A stretch of DNA of 64,000 nucleotides from JBHGYD01 sp041920415 (lineage in GTDB: Bacteria; Bacillota; Bacilli; Bacillales; Anoxybacillaceae), in contig JBHGYD010000049.1 of the NCBI GenBank assembly GCA_041920415.1, positions 124,001 through 188,000 on the forward strand, in the 5' to 3' direction. This document shows positions 1-7,792 of this stretch, one piece after another (position 1 is the first letter of the stretch; each line of letters opens with the position of its first letter). The notes under the pieces were generated by a model that saw only the letters and a program-made list of their open reading frames with translations, did no database searches and was not told the origin of the DNA. The translations under genes and the position numbers were made by a program.

Positions 1-41
1 TCGTCTGTGTTTCCCGTTGCACCATTACGGTGATCAAAAAG

Positions 42-75
42 AAAGCTAGCTTTTGATCAGTAAGCTAGCTTTTTT
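42..75 (+). terminator. Rho-independent terminator of a gene left of the window
   Basis: An 11-bp perfect stem (42-52 with 62-72, AAAGCTAGCTT and its complement) around a 9-base loop is followed by T residues. It points rightward and would end a gene lying upstream of the window. It may also serve the leftward HesB-like gene that ends at 80. Confidence 0.8.
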
Positions 76-79
76 ACTC

Positions 80-367
80 TTACTCGATTAAAAAAACCGG
101 TTCATCCGCTTGCTCGTTAAAATCAACAATCAAATTATGCCCATCAAAATACCATATATCATTGTCTTCGATAAAAAATGTCACCCCATCGATTGTTGTT
201 TGCGCCACCGGATGGAGAGGAGCTTCTTTATTAATTCCAAGCGAAAATCCTTTTTGCACCGTGCTGCATCCACCATAACGAGCAAAAAAACGAACAAAAT
301 CTCCTTCGTGTAAGTCTAACTCTTCTTTGTACCATTCAAGTGCTTTTGGTTTGATCATAATTTCCAT
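80..367 (-). CDS. yneR: HesB/IscA-like protein (YneR family)
   Basis: A 95-residue protein of the HesB/IscA-like fold that Bacillus genomes carry as YneR. Only one cysteine is visible (in GGCST, about residue 34), so the three-cysteine Fe-S scaffold of true IscA proteins is absent and an Fe-S carrier role should not be assumed. The start is set by a GGGAGG Shine-Dalgarno about 7 bases before the first ATG; a second in-frame ATG three codons later is possible. It is transcribed alone and leftward. The family assignment comes from recognising the sequence pattern; the function is unknown. Confidence 0.75.
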   Translation of the reverse strand: MEIMIKPKALEWYKEELDLHEGDFVRFFARYGGCSTVQKGFSLGINKEAPLHPVAQTTIDGVTFFIEDNDIWYFDGHNLIVDFNEQADEPVFLIE

Positions 368-511
368 TTAGATAACCTCCCTATCCCTATTATAAGTTAC
401 TCTCCAACAATATGTAAAAAAATCCATGAACATCCGATGACATTTTTGACTAAATCGTTCCATTTCTACGTAAAGTAAAGATATCGATGACGAAAAGAAA
501 GGAGCAATAAC

Positions 512-652
512 ATGGATAAAAAGCCGGAAACATTTCGGTTAAGCTATGAATCGGACGGCATAATGGAGAAGAAACATACAAAACAACCATCTTCGTCAAA
601 AGAGAAAAAAAGCGAAAAAGATTTTTTCAACACGACGCAAGCAAGTGAGTAA
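512..652 (+). CDS. Small hydrophilic protein, 46 aa
   Basis: A short open frame beginning ATG GAT AAA with an AAAGGAG Shine-Dalgarno 7-8 bases upstream. The product is very charged, with a Lys/Ser/Glu-rich middle (SSSKEKKSEKD), no membrane segment and no cysteine. I do not recognise the family. The good ribosome site and a following hairpin make it a plausible real gene. Small lysine/serine-rich proteins like this are common among spore proteins of Bacillaceae, but nothing in the sequence proves that here. Confidence 0.55.
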   Translation: MDKKPETFRLSYESDGIMEKKHTKQPSSSKEKKSEKDFFNTTQASE

Positions 653-656
653 AGTG

Positions 657-690
657 ACCGTTATGAAAACGGTTGCTTCTTTTTTCTTTA
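657..690 (+). terminator. Weak terminator after the 46-aa ORF
   Basis: A six-base stem, ACCGTT (657-662) with AACGGT (668-673), is followed by a T-rich run (TTCTTTTTTC). The stem is short, so termination may be partial. Confidence 0.45.
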
Positions 691-783
691 AAAAAATAAA
701 CAATTTTTTACTATACAAATCATTGTTTCAACGCTATTATTAATAAAGGCAGAAATTTTTGGAGAGGGGTGACGTTTTCGTTT

Positions 784-909
784 ATGAGTAGTCGAAGTTC
801 AAACGAACCAGAACCGGAATATAGCGGGGAAGCGATATCTTTTTCTTTTCAAATGAACGAGCTACTCACCATTCGAAAACGAGCTCCGTTTGAAAGGAAA
901 AGATGGTAA
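784..909 (+). CDS. Possible leader peptide upstream of corA, 41 aa
   Basis: An open frame of 41 codons ending only 32 bases before the corA start. It starts ATG AGT AGT after an AGGGGTGA sequence about 11 bases upstream, a long spacing. Codons 7-12 encode Asn-Glu-Pro-Glu-Pro-Glu, an alternating acidic/proline stretch close to the N terminus, and the C terminus is basic (RKRAPFERKRW). The stop codon is followed at once by a hairpin that covers the corA Shine-Dalgarno. The arrangement resembles regulatory leader peptides such as Salmonella mgtL, which also begins with alternating acidic residues and prolines. The link to magnesium is inference; the ORF could be fortuitous. Confidence 0.45.
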   Translation: MSSRSSNEPEPEYSGEAISFSFQMNELLTIRKRAPFERKRW

Positions 910-910
910 C

Positions 911-934
911 CTTCCTCGCTTGCAGAGGAGGAAG
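911..934 (+). promoter_or_regulatory. Hairpin sequestering the corA Shine-Dalgarno
   Basis: CTTCCTC at 911-917 is perfectly complementary to GAGGAAG at 928-934, with a 10-base loop. The paired 3' arm contains most of the AGGAGG (927-932) that serves corA. A ribosome stopping at 909 would sit on the 5' arm and open the hairpin, so translation of corA could be coupled to translation of the upstream ORF. Confidence 0.5.
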
Positions 935-941
935 TGTACGT

Positions 942-1880
942 ATGATGAAAATCTATTTGTCAAACGCAAACGGAAAAATTGAAGAAATTCATGAATTGAA
1001 AAATGGCTGTTGGATTAAGTTAGTAGCTCCAACGGAAGAAGAAATTGGTTACATTGCGAATCACCTAGATATTCCTATCGATTCGATTAAAGACGCTCTT
1101 GATGACGAAGAACGTTCACGTGTGGAAAAAGAAGATAATCACGTATTAATTATTGTCGACATTCCGATTATCACTCATGATGAAGTCGATGGACCGATTT
1201 ATGAGACGATTCCAATCGGCATGATTATCACCAATACATGTTTTATTACCGTTTGTCTACAAGAAAATCCGATTTTTGAGGAATTTGCGAACAATAAAAT
1301 CAAAAATTTCTATACGTTTATGAAAACAAGATTTGCGTTACAAATGCTTTATATGATTTCTACTTACTATTTGCGCTATTTAAAACAAATCAATCGCAGA
1401 ACGAGTGAAATTGAAAAAGAACTGCATCAATCAATGAAAAACCAAGAGTTGTTCTCATTGTTGAGCATGGAAAAAAGCTTAGTATATTTTATGACATCGC
1501 TAAAAGCGAACAATATCGTCATGGAGCGATTGATGCGTCTTAACTATTTGCGAATGTATGAAGATGACCAAGACTTATTGCAAGATGTCATCATTGAAAA
1601 TAAACAGGCGATTGAAATGGCGGAAGTCTATAGCAGCATTTTAAGTGGTATGATGGACGCCTTCGCCTCTGTCATCTCCAATAATTTAAATATTGTCATG
1701 AAATTTTTAACGGCCGTTACAATTGTCTTATCGTTGCCAACGATGGTCGCTAGCTTTTATGGGATGAACGTGCCGATCCCTTATCAACACTCTCCACATG
1801 CTTTTTTGATGCCTATGTTTCTTTCCGCTTTATTATCAAGTATTACAGCACTTATCTTTTGGAAAAAACGATATTTTTAA
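942..1880 (+). CDS. corA: CorA-family divalent cation channel (first copy)
   Basis: CorA/MIT-family membrane channel for Mg2+ or other divalent cations. The product (312 aa from this start) has a long soluble N-terminal domain rich in charged helices, then two C-terminal membrane helices; the first ends in the family signature Gly-Met-Asn (residues 274-276, in FYGMNVP). The positively charged tail (FWKKRYF) is typical. The start ATG (or the next ATG) lies 9 bases after AGGAGG (927-932); a further in-frame upstream start would lie inside the hairpin region. A distant paralogue is at 29020-29979. A possible leader ORF and hairpin upstream suggest translational control. Confidence 0.9.
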   Translation: MMKIYLSNANGKIEEIHELKNGCWIKLVAPTEEEIGYIANHLDIPIDSIKDALDDEERSRVEKEDNHVLIIVDIPIITHDEVDGPIYETIPIGMIITNTCFITVCLQENPIFEEFANNKIKNFYTFMKTRFALQMLYMISTYYLRYLKQINRRTSEIEKELHQSMKNQELFSLLSMEKSLVYFMTSLKANNIVMERLMRLNYLRMYEDDQDLLQDVIIENKQAIEMAEVYSSILSGMMDAFASVISNNLNIVMKFLTAVTIVLSLPTMVASFYGMNVPIPYQHSPHAFLMPMFLSALLSSITALIFWKKRYF

Positions 1881-1885
1881 GAGAA

Positions 1886-1920
1886 AAAGGGCTGTCCCAC
1901 TACTTTTGGGCCAGCCCTTT
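1886..1920. terminator. Bidirectional terminator between corA and the DUF502 gene
   Basis: AAAGGGCTG and its exact complement CAGCCCTTT enclose an inner CCCA/GGG pairing, with A-rich DNA on the left and T-rich DNA on the right. It can end the two converging genes. It overlaps the last codons of the leftward gene. Confidence 0.75.
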
Positions 1921-2496
1921 ATTTTTTACCGATGTCATTCCCCCCGAAAGAACAAATTTCATTGCTTCCTCTGGCTTTATATCAATCACTTCAATTTGCG
2001 CTTTTGGAACCAATACGGTAATTCCTGCCACTTGAAATGTTTGTGGAATATAGACCGCAACATAGTCTTTCAGTGGATGAAACAAATGTTCTATTTCCTC
2101 CGATGTAATAAAGCCGATGCATTTCATCTCTGTATTCGGCAACTCAACGAGCACAACCTTAGAAAACGATCGTTTCTCTCCAACAAACGAGGCAACCGTA
2201 TCCTTTAGAACAGAATAGACCGTTTTCATCAACGGAATGCTTTCTAATAGACGGTCGATGAGTTTAATCAATCGCCCGCTAATATATTGCGTCGATAGCC
2301 ATCCAAGAACGGTAAGAAGTAAAATCGTACATACAATGCCGATTCCCGGTATGTAATCGTCATGAAGATATGGTTTTACATACTTTCCTAATAACCCATC
2401 AAAAAATGTAAATACTTTAAAAAACACATATATTGCCAAAATAATCGGCACAATCGTTAATACGCCATTTATAAAATTTTTTACAAAAAACTTCAT
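1900..2496 (-). CDS. DUF502 family membrane protein
   Basis: A 198-residue integral membrane protein of the DUF502 family. Two membrane helices lie near the N terminus (about residues 8-30 and 50-70), each followed by Gly/Pro-rich turns. The C-terminal half is soluble and beta-rich, with the family motif IPLMKTVYSVLKD around residues 85-100. The start ATG has AAAGGAAG 6-10 bases upstream. The gene stands alone and converges on corA. The molecular function of DUF502 is unknown to me. Confidence 0.8.
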   Translation of the reverse strand: MKFFVKNFINGVLTIVPIILAIYVFFKVFTFFDGLLGKYVKPYLHDDYIPGIGIVCTILLLTVLGWLSTQYISGRLIKLIDRLLESIPLMKTVYSVLKDTVASFVGEKRSFSKVVLVELPNTEMKCIGFITSEEIEHLFHPLKDYVAVYIPQTFQVAGITVLVPKAQIEVIDIKPEEAMKFVLSGGMTSVKNKGLAQK

Positions 2497-2677
2497 GTTT
2501 TCACTTCCTTTCTTTTTAGTACTCTATCAAGTTATCAAGTTTTTGTTTAAAAAACAAGTTTGAAAAAACGAACGTTGAACAAGTTTATTAACAAAAAAGT
2601 TCGTTTTTATAGTTGACGGACTATACAATCCCTGTTATAGTTACAAATGGAAAAATAATGATTTGGAGGATTTATTC

Positions 2678-4117
2678 ATGAAGTCGCATTACGATGTCAT
2701 TGTTGTCGGCGCTGGACCGGCCGGAATTTTTACTTGTTATGAATTAACGTTAAAATTAAAAGGAGCGAATGTTCTTCTTATCGATAAAGGACATGACATT
2801 TATAAACGTAATTGTCCGATTCTTCAGAAAAAGGTCGAGAAATGTCCGCCACCGGCTGGAAAAAAAGAGTATGCTGGTTGTGTACCGGCTTGTTCGATTA
2901 CGAATGGCTTTGGCGGTGCTGGAGCGTATTCTGACGGAAAATTTAATATCACAAGCGAGTTTGGCGGCTGGATGACGGATTACTTACCGGCTTCAACGGT
3001 CATTGAACTGATTCGATACGTCGATGATATTAACTTAAAACACGGCGCGACTGAAACGATGACGAATCCAATGACGGAAAAGGTAAAAGAAATCGAACGA
3101 CGCGGCTATGCGGTTGGATTAAAACTACTACGGGCATACGTCCGCCATTTAGGAACGGAACAAAATTTAGAAATTTTAAAAAGTATTTTTGAATATTTGC
3201 GCGAACGAATCGATATGAAATTTGCGACAGAAGTCGAGGATATTCTCACCGAAAAAGAAAATGATCGTTATCGTGTCACTGGAATTGTTCTTAAAAGCGG
3301 AGAAACCATCACAGCGGAAAAAGTGGTCATTGCCCCTGGACGCGATGGCTCGGCATGGCTCACCAAAATTTTAAAAAAACGTCGTCTTCGCATGATCAAT
3401 AATCAAGTCGATATCGGTGTACGCGTCGAAACATCGAACATTGTCATGGAAGAAATTAATGAACACCTATATGAAGGGAAATTTATTTTTAACACATCGG
3501 TCGGCACCCAAGTTCGTACGTTTTGCAGCAATCCATCGGGGCATGTTGTTGTTGAAAACCATTCCGGTATTATGCTGGTAAACGGTCATGCTTATAAAGA
3601 TCCGAAGCTTGGCAGCAACAACACGAACTTTGCGTTACTTGTGTCTCATAAATTTTCCGATCCGTTTGATAAACCGAATGAATATGCTCATGAAATTTCG
3701 CGGCTTGCCAATGCGTTATCAAGCGGTGGTGTTATTGTTCAAAAATACGGTGATATTTTAAAAGGAAGACGCTCAACGGAGAAACGCATTAAAGAAGGCT
3801 TTATTGAACCAACATTGAAAGAAGCCGTTCCGGGCGATTTAGGGCTTGTGCTGCCGTATAATACGATGAAAAGTTTAATCGAAATGACCGAGGCATTGAA
3901 TCACGTGACGCCTGGACTTGCTTCGGAACATACACTTTTTTATGGAGTAGAGGCAAAATTTTACTCCGCTCGCCCAAAATTAAACGACCGTTTCGAAACA
4001 GAAATTTCTGGACTTTATGTAGGCGGAGATGGCGCGGGCATTACGCGCGGTCTGGCACAAGCAAGTGCCTGTGGCGTATGGATTGCCCGCGATATCGTCG
4101 AAAAAGTAACGACGTAA
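2678..4117 (+). CDS. FAD-dependent dehydrogenase (COG2509 type)
   Basis: A 479-residue cytosolic flavoprotein. The N terminus has the dinucleotide-binding motif VVGAGPAG (residues 9-16) and the C terminus has GGDGAGITRGL, which closes the FAD site in this superfamily. Cysteines at 46, 56, 68 and 72 cluster just before a glycine-rich GFGGAGAYSDGK segment; they could form a disulfide or metal site, which is inference. The family belongs to the COG2509 uncharacterised FAD-dependent dehydrogenases; the substrate is unknown. The ATG was chosen because GGAGG lies 8 bases upstream; a TTG five codons earlier overlaps that site. A strong terminator follows, so it is a single-gene unit. Confidence 0.8.
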   Translation: MKSHYDVIVVGAGPAGIFTCYELTLKLKGANVLLIDKGHDIYKRNCPILQKKVEKCPPPAGKKEYAGCVPACSITNGFGGAGAYSDGKFNITSEFGGWMTDYLPASTVIELIRYVDDINLKHGATETMTNPMTEKVKEIERRGYAVGLKLLRAYVRHLGTEQNLEILKSIFEYLRERIDMKFATEVEDILTEKENDRYRVTGIVLKSGETITAEKVVIAPGRDGSAWLTKILKKRRLRMINNQVDIGVRVETSNIVMEEINEHLYEGKFIFNTSVGTQVRTFCSNPSGHVVVENHSGIMLVNGHAYKDPKLGSNNTNFALLVSHKFSDPFDKPNEYAHEISRLANALSSGGVIVQKYGDILKGRRSTEKRIKEGFIEPTLKEAVPGDLGLVLPYNTMKSLIEMTEALNHVTPGLASEHTLFYGVEAKFYSARPKLNDRFETEISGLYVGGDGAGITRGLAQASACGVWIARDIVEKVTT

Positions 4118-4146
4118 AAAGGATGGAGATGACGCCCATCCTTTTT
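4116..4146 (+). terminator. Terminator after the COG2509 gene
   Basis: A perfect 11-bp stem (AAAAAGGATGG at 4116-4126 with its complement at 4136-4146) whose 3' arm supplies the T-run. It begins inside the stop codon of the upstream gene. Confidence 0.85.
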
Positions 4147-4154
4147 AGAGAAAT

Positions 4155-4210
4155 AATAGTTAACTTTTTTTATATATAGGTTGACAATATATCTTCGTTT
4201 GCCATACGAT
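4155..4210 (+). promoter_or_regulatory. bioB promoter overlapping a BirA-like operator
   Basis: TTGACA (4181-4186) and TACGAT (4205-4210) with an 18-base spacer form a good sigma-A promoter. Overlapping the -35 is a split palindrome: AATAGTTAAC (4155-4164), 14 bases, then GGTTGACAAT (4179-4188). The two arms match as inverted repeats at 7 of 10 positions and resemble the BirA operator of Firmicutes (GTTAAC arms about 14-16 bases apart). Biotin-dependent repression by BirA is therefore likely. Confidence 0.7.
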
Positions 4211-4242
4211 AAATGTAATCAGATGGAAGGGGGAGAGGAAAT

Positions 4243-5238
4243 ATGCAAGATTGGTTAGCGTTAGCCAACCGTGTCCTTTCGGGAGAAGAAATTACGAATG
4301 AAGAAGCAGAAACGATTTTAGATTGCCCAGATGAAGAGTTATTGTTGTTGCTACAAGGGGCTTACAACATTCGTCGTACCTATTTTGGGAACAAAGTAAA
4401 ACTAAACATGATTATTAACGCAAAATCGGGACTGTGTCCAGAAAACTGCGGTTACTGTTCGCAGTCAGCTGTTTCTACAGCTCCGGTAAAAACGTACAAA
4501 ATGCTTGATAAAGAAACGTTGGTACGCGGTGCGGAAGAAGCATACCGTCTTCAAGTTGGTACATATTGCATCGTCGCGAGCGGACGAGGACCGAGCGAGA
4601 AAGAAATCGATACGGTGGTTTCTGCCGTGAAAGAAATCAAAGAACGTTTTGGGTTGAAAATTTGCGCCTGTTTAGGCATTTTGAAGCCGGAACAAGCAAA
4701 ACGTCTGAGGGAAGCTGGAGTGGATCGTTATAATCACAACATTAATACTTCGAAAGAGCATCACCCAAACATCACCACTTCGCATACATATGATGATCGC
4801 GTAAAAACGGTGCAGACGGTTAAAGAAGCAGGGATCTCGCCTTGCTCGGGCGTCATTATCGGCATGAAAGAAACGAAGCAAGACGTCATCAACATGGCCA
4901 GAAGTTTAAAAGAATTGGATGCCGACTCGATCCCGGTTAATTTTTTACATGCGATTGACGGAACGCCGCTTGCGGGGACTGATGAATTGAATCCGCGCTA
5001 TTGTTTAAAAGTACTAGCGTTATTCCGCTATATTAATCCGACGAAAGAAATTCGTATTTCCGGGGGAAGGGAAGTCAATTTGCGCAGCCTTCAACCATTA
5101 GGCTTATATGCGGCTAATTCGATTTTCGTCGGTGATTACTTAACAACAGCAGGTCAAGAAAAAACAGAAGATTATAAAATATTAGAAGATCTTGGTTTTG
5201 AAATTGATTTTGCCGGTGAACCTCAAATAATTGGTTAA
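4243..5238 (+). CDS. bioB: Biotin synthase
   Basis: Radical-SAM enzyme that inserts sulfur into dethiobiotin in the last step of biotin synthesis. The 331-residue length is normal. The radical-SAM cysteines are Cys65, Cys69 and Cys72 in CPENCGYC, and the conserved YNHNINTS and ISGGREVNLRSLQPL segments are present. The start has GGGGGAGAGGAA just upstream. It sits alone between two terminators; no bioA, bioD, bioF or bioW is in the window, so the rest of the pathway is elsewhere or precursor is imported. Two biotin users, the yngH/yngHB carboxylase subunits, lie at 52.0-53.7 kb. Confidence 0.95.
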   Translation: MQDWLALANRVLSGEEITNEEAETILDCPDEELLLLLQGAYNIRRTYFGNKVKLNMIINAKSGLCPENCGYCSQSAVSTAPVKTYKMLDKETLVRGAEEAYRLQVGTYCIVASGRGPSEKEIDTVVSAVKEIKERFGLKICACLGILKPEQAKRLREAGVDRYNHNINTSKEHHPNITTSHTYDDRVKTVQTVKEAGISPCSGVIIGMKETKQDVINMARSLKELDADSIPVNFLHAIDGTPLAGTDELNPRYCLKVLALFRYINPTKEIRISGGREVNLRSLQPLGLYAANSIFVGDYLTTAGQEKTEDYKILEDLGFEIDFAGEPQIIG

Positions 5239-5247
5239 TTGATGATG

Positions 5248-5285
5248 AAGGGATGTCTCAACAATGACGAGACATCCCTTTTTAT
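5248..5285 (+). terminator. Terminator after bioB
   Basis: A 12-bp perfect stem (AAGGGATGTCTC at 5248-5259 with its complement at 5269-5280) followed by TTTTTATG. Confidence 0.9.
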
Positions 5286-5396
5286 GTTTTCATGATGGAA
5301 GCTAGTTTTATACACTTCTGAGAAACGGAATAGAAATGAATGAAACAACGCAAACGAGCTACACTAAAAACGAAGTGATATAGTAGGAGTGAGAGA

Positions 5397-6317
5397 GTGA
5401 AACAACGATACGAATGTATGATCATCGGCGGCGGTATTGCCGGATTACAGGCCGCGATTCAACTCGGTCGTTATCAACATCGCGTTCTTGTTGTTGATGC
5501 GAACGATGGACGTTCGACCCTTTGCCGCGCTTATCATAATTTGCTTGGATGGCCGGATGGAGTGAGCGGCGAAACATTGCGAATGCTCGGAAGACAACAG
5601 GCAGAGAAACTCCATGTTCGTTTTGCAAGCGATGAGATTATTGCAGTGAAAAAGAAACAAGAAGCATTTTTATTATTTGGAAAAAGTGGACAAACGTACG
5701 AAGCAGAACGGCTTTTATTAGCGACAGGAGTAAAAGATCGCATTCCGCCAATTGATAACATTATTCCTTGCTTAGGAACAAGCATTTACGTTTGTCCTGA
5801 TTGTGACGGGTATGAGGTCAAGAACAAAAAGGTCATTGTGCTAGGAGCGGGAAACACTGGGGCCAATATGGCGCTAACGTTGCTTTATTGGACGAATGAT
5901 ATTACGTACGTCAACCACGATGGAGAAGAACTTTCTCCTGATTTACAACAGCAATTATTACAACAAGGAATTCGCTATATACGCGAACCGATTGAATCTG
6001 TTTTAGTAACAGAAGGTCCGTTTTTTTATGGTGTTCGTTTGCAAAGTGGTGCCGTACTTACTGGAGAACGGGGATTTATTGCATTTGGAAATAACAAAGT
6101 CAATACCGAGTTAGCAAAACAACTCGGAATCGAACGGCTAGAAAATAAACATATCCCAACTGATGCGAGAACGAAACAAACAAACGTTCCGAACGTATGG
6201 GCAGCAGGTGACATCGGCGTCCATTCCGAACAAGTGGCGATTGCGATGGGGGAAGGGGCACAAGCAGCGATTTGGATTCATAAAAGCATTATGGCAACAA
6301 AAAATAAGGCGACTTGA
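5397..6317 (+). CDS. Thioredoxin reductase-like flavoprotein
   Basis: A 306-residue pyridine nucleotide-disulfide oxidoreductase with the thioredoxin-reductase layout: FAD motif IIGGGIAGL near the N terminus, a redox CxxC (Cys133 and Cys136 in CPDCDGYE), a second nucleotide motif VLGAGNTGAN and the C-terminal WAAGDIG FAD motif. The GTG start has TAGGAG 8 bases upstream. It is transcribed alone between terminators. TrxB itself usually has CATC at the active site, so this is a TrxR-like paralogue; its partner (thioredoxin, ferredoxin or bacillithiol) cannot be told from sequence alone. Confidence 0.8.
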   Translation: MKQRYECMIIGGGIAGLQAAIQLGRYQHRVLVVDANDGRSTLCRAYHNLLGWPDGVSGETLRMLGRQQAEKLHVRFASDEIIAVKKKQEAFLLFGKSGQTYEAERLLLATGVKDRIPPIDNIIPCLGTSIYVCPDCDGYEVKNKKVIVLGAGNTGANMALTLLYWTNDITYVNHDGEELSPDLQQQLLQQGIRYIREPIESVLVTEGPFFYGVRLQSGAVLTGERGFIAFGNNKVNTELAKQLGIERLENKHIPTDARTKQTNVPNVWAAGDIGVHSEQVAIAMGEGAQAAIWIHKSIMATKNKAT

Positions 6318-6332
6318 AAGAGTCGCTTTTTC
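6309..6332 (+). terminator. Terminator after the TrxR-like gene
   Basis: GCGACT (6309-6314) pairs with AGTCGC (6321-6326) around a six-base loop, followed by TTTTTC. It begins before the stop codon of the upstream gene. Confidence 0.75.
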
Positions 6333-6389
6333 TTTTTCATGAAAAAGCTTTTTGTATCATAACATTTCACTAAAGAGAGAGGAAGTTGT

Positions 6390-6419
6390 ATGGATTCATT
6401 CAAGGGGGGAAGCAGTTAA
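6390..6419 (+). CDS. Possible nine-codon upstream ORF of yodT
   Basis: ATG GAT TCA TTC AAG GGG GGA AGC AGT TAA follows a GAGAGGAAG sequence with suitable spacing. Its TAA overlaps the yodT ATG (TAATG), which would permit translational coupling. At nine codons it may be chance. Confidence 0.25.
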   Translation: MDSFKGGSS

Positions 6420-7792
6420 TGGCGGCTACACATTTAATTAAGCCTCACCTTCATCACATATATCCAACGGTGCAATATGGAAAAGGAGTATACTTGTATG
6501 ATACGACCGGAAAAAAATATGTAGACGGCTGTTCGGGGGCTGTAACAGCGAATCTTGGTCATGGTGTACAAGAAATCATTGATGCAATGAATGAACAAGC
6601 GACAAAAGTAGCGTTTGTCTATCGTTCACAGTTTACAAGCGAAGCGGCCGAAAAGCTTGCGAAGAAACTAAATGAACTTGTTTCCGGAGATGTTCATTAT
6701 TGGACGTTTCTTGTCAATAGTGGCTCAGAAGCAACCGAAACCGCGATGAAGATCGCGATTCAATATTGGCAAGAACAGGGGATTAAAGGAAAAAACAAAA
6801 TTTTATCACGCTGGTTCAGTTATCACGGCATTACGCTCGGGGCGCTTTCGATGTCTGGTCACCCAACGCGTAGGGCACGATTTGTTCCTCTATTAGAAGA
6901 TTTCCCATCTGTCTCTCCACCTTATTGTTACCGTTGTCCTTATCATTCCTCGTATCCATCTTGTCAGTTACGATGTGCGAAAGATCTGGAAGAAGCGATT
7001 GTTCGGATTGGCGCAGAGCATATTGCTGCTTTTATTGCTGAGCCGATTATCGGAGCTGCCGGGGCTGCGATCACACCACCCGACGAATATTACAAACGTA
7101 TTCGTGACATTTGTGATCGCTATAACATCTTATTTATCGCCGATGAAGTCATGACCGGACTTGGACGGACGGGAAAAATGATGGCGCTTGAACATTGGAA
7201 CGTGCAAGCGGACATTATCACGCTTGGCAAAGGGCTAGGAGCGGGATATACACCGATTGCCGCCACATTAGTGAGCGAGCGAATCATTGATCCGATTTTG
7301 CGCGGCTCCGGCGTTGTGATGAGCGGTCATACATTAAGCGCTAATCCACTGTCCGCATCGATTGCATTAGCGGTTCTCAAATATATCGAAGAACATGACC
7401 TTGTCAAAAACGCACAAGAAATGGGGGGGTATTTGTTAGAACAACTGCAGTCTTTACAAGCGCGTTTTTCGTGGATCGGTGATATTCGCGGAAAAGGGAT
7501 GCTCATTGGCCTCGAATTTGTTCATCCGGAAACGAAAGAAATGCTGCCAAGTGCCCTTGCTTTTACAGAAACAGTAGTGACAAAAGCGCAAGAAAATGGC
7601 TTGCTTGTTTATCCATCTGCTTCAGGGAACGGAAAAGATGGAGCGGCCATTATCATCGCTCCACCACTAACCATCAAACGCGAGCAAATTACTGAATTAG
7701 TGCAACTACTCGAGAACACATTTATGCAAATCGAAACGGAACTTCCGACTTGGATGAAAGGAAATGATCGTGATGGCGATGATGAAGAATGA
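6419..7792 (+). CDS. yodT: Class III aminotransferase YodT
   Basis: A PLP-dependent class III (omega) aminotransferase, 457 aa from this start. PLP lysine is Lys271 in TLGKGLGAG; the upstream IADEVMTGLGRTG segment carries the cofactor-binding Asp. A Cys-rich insert (YCYRCPYHSSYPSCQLRC) lies near residues 165-185. The start is placed at the ATG about 9 bases after GGGGGG. It heads the block yodT-yodS-yodR-yodQ-yodP-kamA-yokU, the same order as in B. subtilis, where the operon is made in the mother cell under sigma E. With lysine aminomutase in the operon, its likely amino donor is beta-lysine or an acetylated derivative; that is inference. Confidence 0.85.
   Translation: MAATHLIKPHLHHIYPTVQYGKGVYLYDTTGKKYVDGCSGAVTANLGHGVQEIIDAMNEQATKVAFVYRSQFTSEAAEKLAKKLNELVSGDVHYWTFLVNSGSEATETAMKIAIQYWQEQGIKGKNKILSRWFSYHGITLGALSMSGHPTRRARFVPLLEDFPSVSPPYCYRCPYHSSYPSCQLRCAKDLEEAIVRIGAEHIAAFIAEPIIGAAGAAITPPDEYYKRIRDICDRYNILFIADEVMTGLGRTGKMMALEHWNVQADIITLGKGLGAGYTPIAATLVSERIIDPILRGSGVVMSGHTLSANPLSASIALAVLKYIEEHDLVKNAQEMGGYLLEQLQSLQARFSWIGDIRGKGMLIGLEFVHPETKEMLPSALAFTETVVTKAQENGLLVYPSASGNGKDGAAIIIAPPLTIKREQITELVQLLENTFMQIETELPTWMKGNDRDGDDEE

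Noticed and set aside
6333..6389. Possible sigma-E promoter upstream of yodT
   Set aside because: CATAACAT near 6358 is like a sigma-E -10, but no acceptable -35 at the right distance was found.
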